From Pseudomonadota bacterium (GTDB taxonomy: Bacteria; Pseudomonadota; Alphaproteobacteria; Rhizobiales; Rhizobiaceae), in assembly GCA_023457435.1 (NCBI GenBank), contig JAEWLS010000030.1, positions 62,001 through 126,000 on the forward strand: a stretch of 64,000 bases of DNA, given 5' to 3'. The position numbers and the translations under genes are program-made. The notes below the pieces were generated by a model. That model was not told where the DNA came from and did no database searches. It was given only the letters and a program-made list of their open reading frames with translations. Within the stretch, counting starts at the first letter, position 1; every line of letters starts with the position of its first letter. Of the stretch, positions 33,711 through 42,792 are shown one piece after another.

Positions 33711-34880
33711 ATGCGCATTAGGTCCGTTCAGGCGTGGTGGGTGCGCATCCCTATAGAGGCGAGCCGTCAGCACCGCAGCGACTTCGGAACGCTGGTAACA
33801 TTCGATGCCGCGATCCTGCGTATCGAGACCGACGACGGTCTCGTCGGCTGGGGCGAGGGAAAGAACGCCGCGGGCAGCGCTGGAACATACGCCGCGCTCG
33901 TGCACATGCTGAATGACGAAGTCGCTCCGCGGCTCATCGGACGCGACCCCGCGGACATCGTCCAGATATGGGAGATGCTGTACAACGGCGTGCGTCATGA
34001 GACCGCGTCGAAGGCAGGGCACGCGATGCCTGAATTGTCCCGTCGCGGCATTTCGGTCGCTGCGATCAGCGCGGTGGACATCGCGTTGTGGGACATTCTC
34101 GGAAAGTCCGTGGGCCAGCCCGTCTGGAAGTTGCTCGGCGGCCGCAAGGCGGACCGTATGCCGGCCTATGCCTCGGGAGGCTGGGCGAGCGCCGACAAGA
34201 TCGGCGACCAGCTCAAATCCTATATCGATCAGGGCGGCTTTCGTTCGGTGAAGATGCGTGTCGGTGCAATGGACGGTGCGCCGCATGCCTCCGCGGCCCG
34301 AGTGCGCGCCGCGCGCGAGGCCCTTGGCCCCGATGTCGAGCTGGCGGTCGATGCGCACGGCACGTATACAGTCGCGGACGCCAAGCGCTTTGCCCACCTC
34401 GTGCGGGACTGCGATCTTGCCTGGTTCGAGGAGCCGGTGATCGCGGATGACAAGTTCGGCATGGCCGAGGTCCGCGCGTCGACATCTGTTCCAATTTCCG
34501 CGGGCGAATCGGAGGCAACGCGTTTCGCTTTCCGCGATCTCGCGATCCTGAAGAGCGCCGACATTTTCCAGCCCGACCCCGCCTTTTGCGGCGGCATCAC
34601 GGAATCGATGCGCATCGGCGCGCTCGCGAGCGCGTTCAATCTGCGTTTCGCGCCTCATCTGTGGGCAGGCGCACCCTGTTTCTTCGCGGGGCTGCACGTA
34701 TGCGCGGCGTCGCCGGCCAGCTTCGTCATCGAATACTCGCTTGGCGCAAACCCGATGATTCACGACCTTGTCGAGAACGACGTATCGGCGTCAGACGGAA
34801 TGGTTGCCATTCCGGATGGACCTGGATTGGGCTTCACGATCTCTGAAAGGTTCCTGGAGGCCCATGTGCAGAGATGCTGA
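33711..34880 (+). CDS. Mandelate racemase/muconate lactonizing enzyme family protein (sugar-acid dehydratase-like)
   Basis: 389 residues from ATG 33711. Enolase-superfamily markers in order: DGLVGWGEG, RRGISVAAISAVDIALWDIL, the base motif FRSVKMRVG (K-x-R), metal ligands VDAHGTY, WFEEPV and SAGESE, then FAPHLWAGAPCFFA with the second catalytic His. The family dehydrates or racemises carboxylate sugars by abstracting the alpha proton. Operon context suggests an aldonic or uronic acid substrate. The ATG follows a modest GAGG site 32 bases after the epimerase. Confidence 0.92.
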   Translation: MRIRSVQAWWVRIPIEASRQHRSDFGTLVTFDAAILRIETDDGLVGWGEGKNAAGSAGTYAALVHMLNDEVAPRLIGRDPADIVQIWEMLYNGVRHETASKAGHAMPELSRRGISVAAISAVDIALWDILGKSVGQPVWKLLGGRKADRMPAYASGGWASADKIGDQLKSYIDQGGFRSVKMRVGAMDGAPHASAARVRAAREALGPDVELAVDAHGTYTVADAKRFAHLVRDCDLAWFEEPVIADDKFGMAEVRASTSVPISAGESEATRFAFRDLAILKSADIFQPDPAFCGGITESMRIGALASAFNLRFAPHLWAGAPCFFAGLHVCAASPASFVIEYSLGANPMIHDLVENDVSASDGMVAIPDGPGLGFTISERFLEAHVQRC

Positions 34881-34883
34881 GCG

Positions 34884-35606
34884 ATGAAGGAAAACAATCT
34901 CCTCCCTGACCTGGCGGCTTTTCTCTACGGCGAGTCGAAGGCGGCCAACGGCCGTCTGCCCTCGGAGCGCGAACTTGCGGATCATTTCGGCGTCAGCCGG
35001 GGCCAGGTGCGAGAGGCGCTCGCCATTCTCGAGGCTATGCGCATCGTTGAACGGCGCGCGAAATCGGGCATTTACCTGACAACCAACGAGGCCAGCGTCG
35101 AGGCAATGGCGCTTTTTGCGCGTGCCGGCGTGCCGCTCGACCCGATCCAGATCTACGAGACTGTGGAGTTGCGCAAGATCCACGAGATCAAGGCCGCCGA
35201 ACTCGCCTGCTCGCGCGCGACCGAGGACAATTTCGAACGGCTGCGGGAAATCCTGAAGCGCTCCGAGGAACGTCTGGACGCGGGGCAGGGGCTCGCCCGA
35301 GAGGACCGCGATTTCCACCTCGAAATCGTAAGGGCTACCCAGAATAGCGTCTTCCACAAGGTGTGCAGCGTCTACTACATCATGGGGGAGCAGCGCCTGC
35401 CGATCTACTTCGGCGACGTCGAGCGCGGCCGCCGTTCGCATCAGGAGCACGTGCAGATCTACGAGGCCCTGATGCGACGTGACGGAAACCTTGCGCAGGC
35501 GCTGATGAGCGCGCATCTGCAGGGAGCGGAGAGCTATTGGAAGGGCCTGATCGGCTCGGCCGAGGAAGGCGACCAGCCGCAGTCAACCTGGACCGCGCGT
35601 AGATAG
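34884..35606 (+). CDS. GntR-family regulator, FadR/FCD subfamily
   Basis: 240 residues. The N-terminal winged helix (about residues 20-80) has GRLPSERELADHFGVSRGQVREALAILEAMRIVE; from about residue 90 the all-helical FCD ligand domain follows, with metal-type positions EDRDFHLEIVRAT and HQEHVQIYEALMRRD. Proteins of this type bind TNGT-N3-ACNA palindromes; five such sites occur in this window, two flanking its own operon and three upstream of other transport and catabolic genes. It is thus the prime candidate regulator of all of them, with a sugar acid as inducer (inference). Confidence 0.93.
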   Translation: MKENNLLPDLAAFLYGESKAANGRLPSERELADHFGVSRGQVREALAILEAMRIVERRAKSGIYLTTNEASVEAMALFARAGVPLDPIQIYETVELRKIHEIKAAELACSRATEDNFERLREILKRSEERLDAGQGLAREDRDFHLEIVRATQNSVFHKVCSVYYIMGEQRLPIYFGDVERGRRSHQEHVQIYEALMRRDGNLAQALMSAHLQGAESYWKGLIGSAEEGDQPQSTWTARR

Positions 35607-35616
35607 GACCGACTCG

Positions 35617-36591
35617 TTGACCAGGATCCTGACGTCCCACGCGCTTCACCCCGAAGCAACAGCCATGCTCGAAGAGTTGGGCGATCTTCGCGTGGCTTCG
35701 GCCTATGACCCCGACACACTGCTGCGCGAGGGCCTCGAGGCCGACATATTGATCGTCCGTGCGCCCGTTCCGGCCGCCTTGTTCGAGCAGCAGACCGCGC
35801 TGAAAGCCGCGATACGGCATGGCGCCGGACTGGACATGATCCCCCTGGATGCGGCGACGAGGGCGGGCGTGGTGGTGGCCAACACACCGGGCGTCAACGC
35901 GAGAACGGTGGCGGAATTCGTGTTCTTTGCGGCGATGGCGCTGCTGCGCCGCTTCCGCGTCGTCGATCACGATCTGCGTACGAATGGATGGGATGCGGCT
36001 CGATCCCATGCAGACCATACGCGCGACCTTTCGGGTTTGACGCTCGGTATCGTCGGCTATGGGAACATCGGCAAGAACGTCTACACGATCGGCAGGCACG
36101 GCTTTGGTCTCGACATCCTTGTGCATAGCCGCAGCCGCCGCGACATTCCGGACGGCGCCGAGTTCACTAGTCTCGACGATCTTGCGTCCCGTGCCGATAT
36201 CATCGTCCTCTGTTGCCCCCTCACCGACGAAACGCGCGGGCTTGTCGATGCGCGACTGCTCGGGCTGATGAAGCCCACGGCGCTGGTGATGAACATTTCG
36301 CGCGGGCCGGTTGTCGAAGACCAGGCCTTGCTGGCCGCGCTTCGCGAGAAGCGGATCGGCGGTGCCGTCCTCGACGTCTATACGAAACAGCCGATTGCGA
36401 GCGACAACCCATACCTCGAGTTCGATAACGTGGTGATGACGCCGCACATGTCCGGCATCACCGAGGACAGCATGCGGCGAATGGGCGTCGGCGCGGCGCA
36501 GGAGACGGCGCGTGTGCTTCGCGGCGAGTGGCCCCTGAACTTCGTCAATCCGGAGGTGGTGCCGGCCTACCGCAGGCGCTTTCCCGGCTGA
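35617..36591 (+). CDS. D-2-hydroxyacid dehydrogenase (phosphoglycerate/glyoxylate reductase-like)
   Basis: 324 residues from TTG 35617 (GATAGGA upstream; no nearer ATG). NAD-binding motif LGIVGYGNIGKNVYTIG (about residues 146-162), the catalytic Arg in MNISRGPVVEDQALL, Glu in the following helix region and His in VVMTPHMSGITEDSM form the standard triad. It oxidises or reduces a 2-keto/2-hydroxy acid, probably the product of the adjacent dehydratase pathway. Last gene of the plus-strand operon, 10 bases after gntR. Confidence 0.9.
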   Translation: MTRILTSHALHPEATAMLEELGDLRVASAYDPDTLLREGLEADILIVRAPVPAALFEQQTALKAAIRHGAGLDMIPLDAATRAGVVVANTPGVNARTVAEFVFFAAMALLRRFRVVDHDLRTNGWDAARSHADHTRDLSGLTLGIVGYGNIGKNVYTIGRHGFGLDILVHSRSRRDIPDGAEFTSLDDLASRADIIVLCCPLTDETRGLVDARLLGLMKPTALVMNISRGPVVEDQALLAALREKRIGGAVLDVYTKQPIASDNPYLEFDNVVMTPHMSGITEDSMRRMGVGAAQETARVLRGEWPLNFVNPEVVPAYRRRFPG

Positions 36592-36595
36592 CGCC

Positions 36596-37060
36596 CTAGC
36601 GGGTGAAGCGCATCACCCAGTTCTTCTCCCAGCTCGCGCCGCCATCGGCCGACATCGACTGCTCCCAGACCCGGTTCGGGCCGGCGGTCCAGTCGAAACG
36701 CACCTTCACCGGGCGGCCGCTCTCGATGTCGTCGCCATAGAAAACGCCGCGGCCGTTCTCGAAGCGGCCGACGGTGGGCGGGAAGAGGCGGTGACTCTTG
36801 CTGTCGGACCAGTAAATCGACCAGAGGCTGCTGGCGGGATCGTAAAGCCGCAGCGTCATACCGGTGAATCCGCGATCGGGCACGAGCATCTGGTCGAGAT
36901 TGCCGCCGAACGTGCCGTCGGGGGCACGCATCACCTTTTCGACGTGCGAGGTGGCGCCGAAGTACTCCCACTCGTCCGATCCGACCAGGCGGTGGGTCAG
37001 GAACTCGTTGGCGATCGTCCACTCGCCGACGAGGAAATCGAAATCCGCAAACCCTGCCAC
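36596..37060 (-). CDS. DUF1579-like conserved protein
   Basis: 154 residues from GTG 37060, chosen because GGGAGG precedes it; a longer frame starts at TTG 37108. FDFLVGEWTIANEFL opens a beta-rich, calycin-like domain, and the rest alternates strand-forming segments (DEWEYFGATSHVEKVM, TLRLYDPASSLWSIYW) ending in WEKNWVMRFTR. No signal peptide. The function of this family is unknown. Converges with the hydroxyacid dehydrogenase; lies downstream of the ABC transporter operon on the same strand but 65 bases away. Confidence 0.75.
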   Translation of the reverse strand: MAGFADFDFLVGEWTIANEFLTHRLVGSDEWEYFGATSHVEKVMRAPDGTFGGNLDQMLVPDRGFTGMTLRLYDPASSLWSIYWSDSKSHRLFPPTVGRFENGRGVFYGDDIESGRPVKVRFDWTAGPNRVWEQSMSADGGASWEKNWVMRFTR

Positions 37061-37125
37061 GGCAGCCTCCCGTTTGATGGGCTGACTGTAGCTGCCACCT
37101 CCTGACAAGGTGGCGGCAGGAGCTT

Positions 37126-38199
37126 CTACGCGCCGTGGCGCAGGCTGACGCCGGTTGCGCGATCGAACAGCACGACCTTGTCGGGCCGCCAGCCGAAACG
37201 CACGGTCTCGTCGATGGCGAGGCTCCGCTGAGCCGGTGCGGTGAGGCGAATGAGTTCGCCGCCCGCGCGCAGCGTCACGATCTTCGCAACACCATGGTTC
37301 TCGATGTCGTGGACCTGCGCCTGCACCGGAGCACCATCGTCTAGATACATGTCCTCCGGGCGAATGCCGAAGGTGATCGGCCGGCCGTCGGTATTCCCCC
37401 CGCCAGCAGCGATCGGCAGCTTGAAGCCTGCGTCCGCACGCGCCTCGCCAGCGGCGATCGAGCCGTTAAGGAGGTTCATCGGCGGCGAGCCGACCGAGCG
37501 CGCGACGAAGGTGTTCTTCGGATTACCATAGATTTCCGCCGGGGTACCGATCTGCACCAGCCTGCCCCGGTCGAGGACACCGATGCGATCGCCCATCGAC
37601 ATCGCCTCGACCTGATCGTGCGTGACGAACAGGAAGGTAGCTCCCAGGTTCATCTGCAGGTTCTTGAGCTCGGTCCGCAGGGCTTCGCGCAGCTTGGCGT
37701 CGAGAGCCGAAAGCGGCTCGTCCATCAGGAAAACCCGCGGCTTGCGCACGATGGCGCGTCCGATCGAGACGCGCTGCATTTCGCCGCCGGACAGGCGGTC
37801 GGTCTTGCGGTCGAGCAGGTGGGTGATGCGAAGCGTCTGTGCGACGCGATCCACGCGCTCGGCGATCTCCGCCGCCGGAACGCTTCGAACCTTCGCCTTC
37901 AGCGGGAACTCGAGGTTCTCGCGCACCGTGTAGCGCGGATACAGGGAATATTGCTGGAGCACGAGCGCCACGTCCCGCTCTGCAGCGCCCCATTCGCTGA
38001 CGTCGACGCCGTCGATCAGCACCGTGCCTTCGGTCGGCTTCTCGAGCCCTGCGACGATGCGCAGGGTCGTCGTCTTTCCGGCACCCGTCTCGCCGAGCAG
38101 GACGAAGAACTGCCCATCCTCGATTTCCAGATCGAGCCCCTTGAGCGCGACCTTGCTTCCAAAGGCTTTCGTGATGTTGCGCAGTTCGATGTGAGCCAT
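37126..38199 (-). CDS. Sugar ABC transporter ATP-binding protein (UgpC/MalK type), second copy
   Basis: 357 residues. Walker A LLGETGAGKTTT (Ser of the usual GPSGCGKST replaced), Q-loop LVLQQYSLYPRYTV, signature LSGGEMQRVSIGRAIV, Walker B VFLMDEPLSALDAK, FLFVTHDQVEAMSM, and a C-terminal TOBE region. It sits 2 bases after another ATPase gene, so the importer probably uses a heterodimer of two non-identical ATPases, as in rhizobial glycerol-type transporters. Last gene of the transporter operon. The Walker A variation is worth noting. Confidence 0.92.
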   Translation of the reverse strand: MAHIELRNITKAFGSKVALKGLDLEIEDGQFFVLLGETGAGKTTTLRIVAGLEKPTEGTVLIDGVDVSEWGAAERDVALVLQQYSLYPRYTVRENLEFPLKAKVRSVPAAEIAERVDRVAQTLRITHLLDRKTDRLSGGEMQRVSIGRAIVRKPRVFLMDEPLSALDAKLREALRTELKNLQMNLGATFLFVTHDQVEAMSMGDRIGVLDRGRLVQIGTPAEIYGNPKNTFVARSVGSPPMNLLNGSIAAGEARADAGFKLPIAAGGGNTDGRPITFGIRPEDMYLDDGAPVQAQVHDIENHGVAKIVTLRAGGELIRLTAPAQRSLAIDETVRFGWRPDKVVLFDRATGVSLRHGA

Positions 38200-38201
38200 C
38201 C

Positions 38202-39308
38202 TTACAGTCTCACTCCGAGAGATTGGCCGCTGGCCGTATCGAAAAAATGCGCCTGCGTCGGTTCGATCCGCGCATGGACGATCTCGCCGGCGCGCGGCAC
38301 GAAGCCAGCCGCGGTACGGGCGCGCAGCATGCTGGAGCCGACCTTGAGATCGACGATGTCGTGCGAGCCGAGCGGCTCGATGATATGCGCCTCGAGGGGA
38401 ACGTATCCGGGTTGCGCCTCGCGTGACAGAAGTACACCCTCGGGACGGATACCGAGCGTCAGCGGCGCGCCGGCGGCGTGTCCGTTCAGCTTGCCGAGCA
38501 GTTCGCGCGGGAACTCGAAACCGGGTTCCTCGGGGTCTATATGCACCTTCACCGCGCCGGCATCGTCGCTGATTCTTGCCGCCGCGACGTTCATCACCGG
38601 GCTGCCGACGAACTGCGCCACGAAGAGGTTCTGCGGCGCGCCGTAGACTTCCTCCGGCGTGCCGACCTGCTGGAGCATGCCTTCGTGCATGATGACGATG
38701 CGGTCGGCGAGGCTCATGGCCTCGACCTGGTCATGCGTGACATAGATGGTCGTCGATCCCTGCTTGATGTGCAGACGCTTGATTTCCGCGCGCATCTCTT
38801 CGCGAAGTTTGGCGTCGAGCGCCCCGATCGGCTCGTCCATCAGCATGGCCTTCGGCCGCCGCACCAGTGCGCGGCCGATGGCAACGCGCTGCATGTCGCC
38901 GCCCGAGAGCGCCGACGGCCGCTTGGACAACAGGTCGGCGATGCGCAGGATCTCCGCGATTTCCCGTACGCGGCTGTCGATGTCGGCCTTGCTGTTGCGC
39001 ATGGCGCGCAGCGGGAAAGCGATGTTCTCGTAGACCGTCATGTGCGGGTAGAGCGAGAACGACTGGAAGACCATCGCGATGTCGCGATCGGCGGCCTTCA
39101 GGTGCTGCACCGGCTTGCCGTCGATGAGGATGTCACCCTCGTCGATCGTCTCGAGGCCGCCTATGGCGCGCAGCGTCGTCGTCTTGCCGCAGCCGGACTG
39201 TCCCAGCATCACGATGAACTCGCCATCGGCGATGGCGAGGTTCATGTCCTTGATGACCTGATGCGTTCCGAACCATTTTTGGACGCCGCGGAGTTCGATG
39301 TGGGTCAT
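38202..39308 (-). CDS. Sugar ABC transporter ATP-binding protein (UgpC/MalK type), first copy
   Basis: 368 residues. Walker A MLGQSGCGKTTT, Q-loop MVFQSFSLYPHMTV, signature LSGGDMQRVAIGRALV, Walker B AMLMDEPIGALDAK, IYVTHDQVEAMSLADR, then TOBE and regulatory region. ATGA overlap with the small membrane protein gene upstream. Pairs with the next ATPase and two permeases to energise uptake of a carbohydrate. Cytosolic face of the inner membrane. Confidence 0.93.
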   Translation of the reverse strand: MTHIELRGVQKWFGTHQVIKDMNLAIADGEFIVMLGQSGCGKTTTLRAIGGLETIDEGDILIDGKPVQHLKAADRDIAMVFQSFSLYPHMTVYENIAFPLRAMRNSKADIDSRVREIAEILRIADLLSKRPSALSGGDMQRVAIGRALVRRPKAMLMDEPIGALDAKLREEMRAEIKRLHIKQGSTTIYVTHDQVEAMSLADRIVIMHEGMLQQVGTPEEVYGAPQNLFVAQFVGSPVMNVAAARISDDAGAVKVHIDPEEPGFEFPRELLGKLNGHAAGAPLTLGIRPEGVLLSREAQPGYVPLEAHIIEPLGSHDIVDLKVGSSMLRARTAAGFVPRAGEIVHARIEPTQAHFFDTASGQSLGVRL

Positions 39309-39550
39309 CGTCCGCTCCCCGGCACGTGGCCGTCATGGTGATCGGAGACGTCGAACACGCCTTCGGCCTCCTCACGCCTCTGGGCATCCGTCTTGCCGAA
39401 CCAGTTGGTCATCATGAACGTGATGAGGCCGGCGAGTATGATGCCCACCCCGTAGGAGTGCAGGAACATGCTCCAAGGCTGGCACAAGGCCACGATGCCG
39501 AGGATCATGACGACCTCCGCGATCCGCTGCAGCTGCGAACTGTTGATCAT
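39305..39550 (-). CDS. Small two-helix membrane protein in the ABC transporter operon
   Basis: 81 residues with two hydrophobic helices (about residues 11-28 and 34-49: VVMILGIVALCQ, GVGIILAGLITFMMTNWF) and a charged tail (KTDAQRREEAEG). Overlaps both neighbours by 4 bases (ATGA each side), so it is locked between the permease and ATPase genes and must be made in step with them. No domain recognised. An accessory or stability subunit of the transporter is the simplest guess. Confidence 0.82.
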   Translation of the reverse strand: MINSSQLQRIAEVVMILGIVALCQPWSMFLHSYGVGIILAGLITFMMTNWFGKTDAQRREEAEGVFDVSDHHDGHVPGSGR

Positions 39551-40506
39551 TTGCGGATCGCTCCGAAGCTCATGCCGCGCAGCAGATGGTTTCGCAGGAG
39601 GAACGTGAATATCGCGACCGGCAGGAGGAACAGGAAGGTGCCTGCGGCGATGACCGTCCAGTCCTGAAGTCCTGTCCCGACCTGGCTCGGGATGAACGGC
39701 GGTGCGGTCTGGGCGCGTCGGTTACTGAGGATCAGCGCGAAGGCGTATTCGTTCCACGCGGTGATGAAGCAGAACACGGCGGTAGCCGCGATGCCCGTCG
39801 CCGCTTCCGGAAGCACGATCTTGAAGAAGGCCTGCATCCGCGTGTAGCCGTCGACGAGGGCGGCTTCCTCGTATTCCCTGGGAATCTCGTCGATGAAGCC
39901 CTTCATCAGCCACACCGCGAAGCTGACGTTGAACGCGGTGTAGAGCAGGATGAGCCCGAAATGCGTGTCGTTGAGGCCGAGCGTCCGGTACATCAGGAAC
40001 ATCGGGATAGCGACGACGATGGGCGGCAGCATGCGCGTCGACAGGATGAAGAAGAGCAGGTCTCCTTCGCCCTTCATCTTGAACCGCGAGAAGCCATAGG
40101 CCGTGATCGTGCCCATCGACACGGCCAGAAGCGTCGAGGTGATGGCGACGATCAGGGAGTTGAGGAAGCGGTTGGGATAGGCCGACAGCTGGACCTCGCC
40201 GTTTCCGTCGCGCGACAGGCGCTCGCCGCCGTCGAAGATCAGCCTCTCCCACCAGGGCGCCGCCTCGTAGACTTCGGGGGCGACCGGCGCGGTCAACTGC
40301 GCGCGCTTGGTGAAGAGCTTCACGAAGGGCGTCACCTCCGGCTGGAAGACGACCGTCGGCGGCACCGAAGTGGCCAGCACCAGCGGCTTGAAGGCGGTGC
40401 TGGCGATCCAGTAGATCGGGGACAGGAAGATCAGCGTGACGATGATGACGGCGGCAATGGCCAGCCTGTCAGCAAACCGCTCGGTGCGCGTGGAAACGAC
40501 GGCCAT
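39547..40506 (-). CDS. Carbohydrate ABC transporter permease (MalG type)
   Basis: 319 residues. Hydrophobic segments start at residues 14-34 (LAIAAVIIVTLIFLSPIYWIA). A long periplasmic loop follows (about residues 40-110), then the permease core with the EAA loop EEAALVDGYTRMQAFFKIVLPEA. Ends RNHLLRGMSFGAIRK, typical of MalG-like proteins. Larger than the 280-residue average because of the insert between the first and second helices. Starts 1 base after its partner permease stop. Confidence 0.93.
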   Translation of the reverse strand: MAVVSTRTERFADRLAIAAVIIVTLIFLSPIYWIASTAFKPLVLATSVPPTVVFQPEVTPFVKLFTKRAQLTAPVAPEVYEAAPWWERLIFDGGERLSRDGNGEVQLSAYPNRFLNSLIVAITSTLLAVSMGTITAYGFSRFKMKGEGDLLFFILSTRMLPPIVVAIPMFLMYRTLGLNDTHFGLILLYTAFNVSFAVWLMKGFIDEIPREYEEAALVDGYTRMQAFFKIVLPEAATGIAATAVFCFITAWNEYAFALILSNRRAQTAPPFIPSQVGTGLQDWTVIAAGTFLFLLPVAIFTFLLRNHLLRGMSFGAIRK

Positions 40507-40507
40507 C

Positions 40508-41410
40508 CTAGCGCTCCTTCGCCTTGTTCAGATACTTCACGTAGATGTTCGTAATCGCCAGGATCATGATCAGCACGATGTAGGCGAAGGCCGAGGATGC
40601 GCCGGTCTGCCATTGCTGGAACGCCATCTTGTAGAGGCGCGAGGAAATCAACTCCGCGCTCGGCTGGCCGGTCATGACGAAGGCGATGTCGAACGTCTTG
40701 AACGCCTCCATGGTCCGGAAGATGATGGCGATCATCAGGATCGGCGCGACGAGCGGCAGGGTCAGCCGGAAGAAGGTGTAAAGCCGGCCGGCACGGTCGA
40801 TCGCCGCGGCTTCGTAGAGGTGTTTCGGCACGGCTGACAGGCCGGCCAGCGACAGCAGCATGACGAACGGCGACCACATCCAGATGTCGGTTATCGCCAC
40901 CGCATAGAGCGCCAGGTTCGCATCGGTCAGCCACGCGACCTTTCCGATGCCGAGCACGTGGTTGAGGATGCCCCAGGACGGGTCGTAGATCAGCCGCCAG
41001 AACAGGCCCACCACCACCGGCGAGAGCATCATCGGCAGCAGCAGAAGGGTGGTGATGAAACCCTTGAACGGGATCGTCCTATTGAGAAGCAGCGCCAGCC
41101 CGAAGCCGACGACGAACTGGCCGGTCACCGAGACGATCACGTACCACAGCGTGGTGGAGAATGTCCGCCAAATGACCGGATCGGAGAGGACCGCCGAGTA
41201 ATTGGCGAACCCGATGAAATTCACGGCGTTGTTGCTCGATGCCCGAAAGTCGGTGAACGAGAAATACAGCGAATAGAGCAGCGGAAACACGTTGAAGATG
41301 ATGAGGAACGCGACCGTCGGAATGACGAAGACGTTCCTGATCGTAAGGTCGCTCCAGCCCCGCCTAGCAGCACGCGACTGCGGGTCCAGCGTCGTCATCA
41401 TATTTGCCAA
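40508..41410 (-). CDS. Carbohydrate ABC transporter permease (MalF/UgpA type)
   Basis: 300 residues from TTG 41410 (GGGGG seven bases upstream; in-frame ATG codons at 41401 and 41398 are alternatives). Six hydrophobic segments, the first at residues 30-50 (FVIPTVAFLIIFNVFPLLYS); EAA loop YEAAAIDRAGRLYTFFRLTLPLV. Partner of the MalG-type permease. A strong hairpin separates it from the binding-protein gene, so it may be expressed at a lower level. Confidence 0.92.
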   Translation of the reverse strand: MANMMTTLDPQSRAARRGWSDLTIRNVFVIPTVAFLIIFNVFPLLYSLYFSFTDFRASSNNAVNFIGFANYSAVLSDPVIWRTFSTTLWYVIVSVTGQFVVGFGLALLLNRTIPFKGFITTLLLLPMMLSPVVVGLFWRLIYDPSWGILNHVLGIGKVAWLTDANLALYAVAITDIWMWSPFVMLLSLAGLSAVPKHLYEAAAIDRAGRLYTFFRLTLPLVAPILMIAIIFRTMEAFKTFDIAFVMTGQPSAELISSRLYKMAFQQWQTGASSAFAYIVLIMILAITNIYVKYLNKAKER

Positions 41411-41435
41411 GGCGTCGCCCCCGCTCGAAGTAGAT

Positions 41436-41461
41436 CAGGGAGGGGACCGCTCCCCTCCCTG
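41436..41461 (-). terminator. Strong intra-operon hairpin (attenuator or mRNA-stabilising)
   Basis: An 11-base perfect inverted repeat (arm CAGGGAGGGGA) around a 4-base loop sits between the binding-protein stop (41479) and the first permease. There is no T run after it on the minus strand. Such hairpins typically protect the binding-protein mRNA and reduce expression of the membrane genes. Confidence 0.7.
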
Positions 41462-41478
41462 GCGTCAATTTCCGAAGA

Positions 41479-42792
41479 TTACTCGGCTGGGTAGCCGGCT
41501 GCTTTCAGCGTCTCCACCCAGGTGGCGGCGAGCTTGTCGAGAGTCTCCTGCGCCGTGCCGTTGCCATTTACGACGAAGTCGTAGAAGGCCTGCTGGCTCT
41601 CATCGAGCAGCTCGGCATATTCGGGCAGCGCCCAGAAATCGCGGACCTTGAACATCGTCTCGAAGAACGCCTTGTTGTACGGCGTCGCGTTCTGGAACTC
41701 TGCCGACTCGAGGATCGCGGCAGCGGCGGTGTAGCCGCCCAGTTCGGCCCACTTCTTCTGCGTCTCGTCCTTGACCAGCCACTCCAGGAACTTCATCGCC
41801 TCTTCCTGGTTCTGGCCGTAGGAGACGACCGAGATACCCTGGCCGCCGAGCGCGGCGAAGTCGTCGCCACGCGGCCCGGGCGGGTTCGCGAAGAAGCCCA
41901 TGTTCTTGGCCTGCGGGTTGGTGGCCTCGTTGAGCAGCGACGGGAAGAACGCGAAGAAGTTCATGCCCATGGCCACCTGGCCCTGCGCGATGGCCGTATT
42001 GACCTCGGCGAAGAACGAGTTGCCCCAGCCGGGAGGGCCGTAGGTGTAGAGCTTCTTGTAGTCCTCGAGGCCTTCTGCCGACTCCTTGGAGTTGAGCAGG
42101 CCGGTCACCTTGTAGTTGGCGTAGTCGCCCAGCGATCCGCCGTAGGAGAAGAGGAAGGTCTCGACGCCCATCGTGATGGCGTCGCCAGGCACCTGGGTGT
42201 AGACGGCCGCGCCATATCGGTTCTGATCCGGGCGGTGGAAGAACTCCGCAATGTCGACGAGCTGCTTCAGGTCCTTCGGCACGCCGAGATCATAGCCGTA
42301 CTTGGCCTTGAAATTGGCCATCTCGGTCGGATCCTCGAACCAGTCCTTGCGGTAGACCCAGCCGACGGCGTCGCCTTCGAGCGGCACCGACCAGTACTTG
42401 CCCGACCCGCCCGGATATTCCGAGTAGTACTTCATGGTGGCCGGAGCCATCGTGGTGGTCAGGTTGTGCTTGTTCACGAAGTCGGTCAGGTCGACATAGT
42501 GACCGTTCGAGGAACCCGCGCCGAGCCACTGGCTGTCGCCGACGACGAGGTCGTAGGCCGAGCCGCGAGCGTTGAACTCGGTAAAGGCCTTGGTCTGGAA
42601 ATCGGGCCACGGAACCGTCTCGACGGTCACCTTGACGCCAGTCTGCGCCTGATAGTCGTTGACCAGTTCCTGCAGGTAGTTCGCCGGATCCCATTCCGCC
42701 CACAGGATGGTCAATTCCTGCGCCATCAGCGAGGTAGAGCTGGCCAGTGACAGGCTCACGCCCGCCAAAAGCCCCAATATTCCTTTACGCAT
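41479..42792 (-). CDS. Sugar ABC transporter substrate-binding protein
   Basis: 437 residues from ATG 42792, chosen over ATG 42798 because GGAGG then lies 7 bases upstream. Signal peptide MRKGILGLLAGVSLSLASSTSLMA, cleavage before QELTILWAEWDPANYLQELV. Type I solute-binding fold (family 1), with KVTVETVPWPDFQTKAF and the hinge-region GISVVSYGQNQEEAMKFLEWL. Periplasmic. First gene of the six-gene importer operon (42792 to 37126), preceded by two GntR-type operators at 42931 and 43090. Confidence 0.95.
   Translation of the reverse strand: MRKGILGLLAGVSLSLASSTSLMAQELTILWAEWDPANYLQELVNDYQAQTGVKVTVETVPWPDFQTKAFTEFNARGSAYDLVVGDSQWLGAGSSNGHYVDLTDFVNKHNLTTTMAPATMKYYSEYPGGSGKYWSVPLEGDAVGWVYRKDWFEDPTEMANFKAKYGYDLGVPKDLKQLVDIAEFFHRPDQNRYGAAVYTQVPGDAITMGVETFLFSYGGSLGDYANYKVTGLLNSKESAEGLEDYKKLYTYGPPGWGNSFFAEVNTAIAQGQVAMGMNFFAFFPSLLNEATNPQAKNMGFFANPPGPRGDDFAALGGQGISVVSYGQNQEEAMKFLEWLVKDETQKKWAELGGYTAAAAILESAEFQNATPYNKAFFETMFKVRDFWALPEYAELLDESQQAFYDFVVNGNGTAQETLDKLAATWVETLKAAGYPAE

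Noticed and set aside
36596..37108. Longer form of the DUF1579-like protein from TTG 37108
   Set aside because: The ribosome site GGAGG lies inside this extension, and another GGGAGG fits GTG 37060 better.
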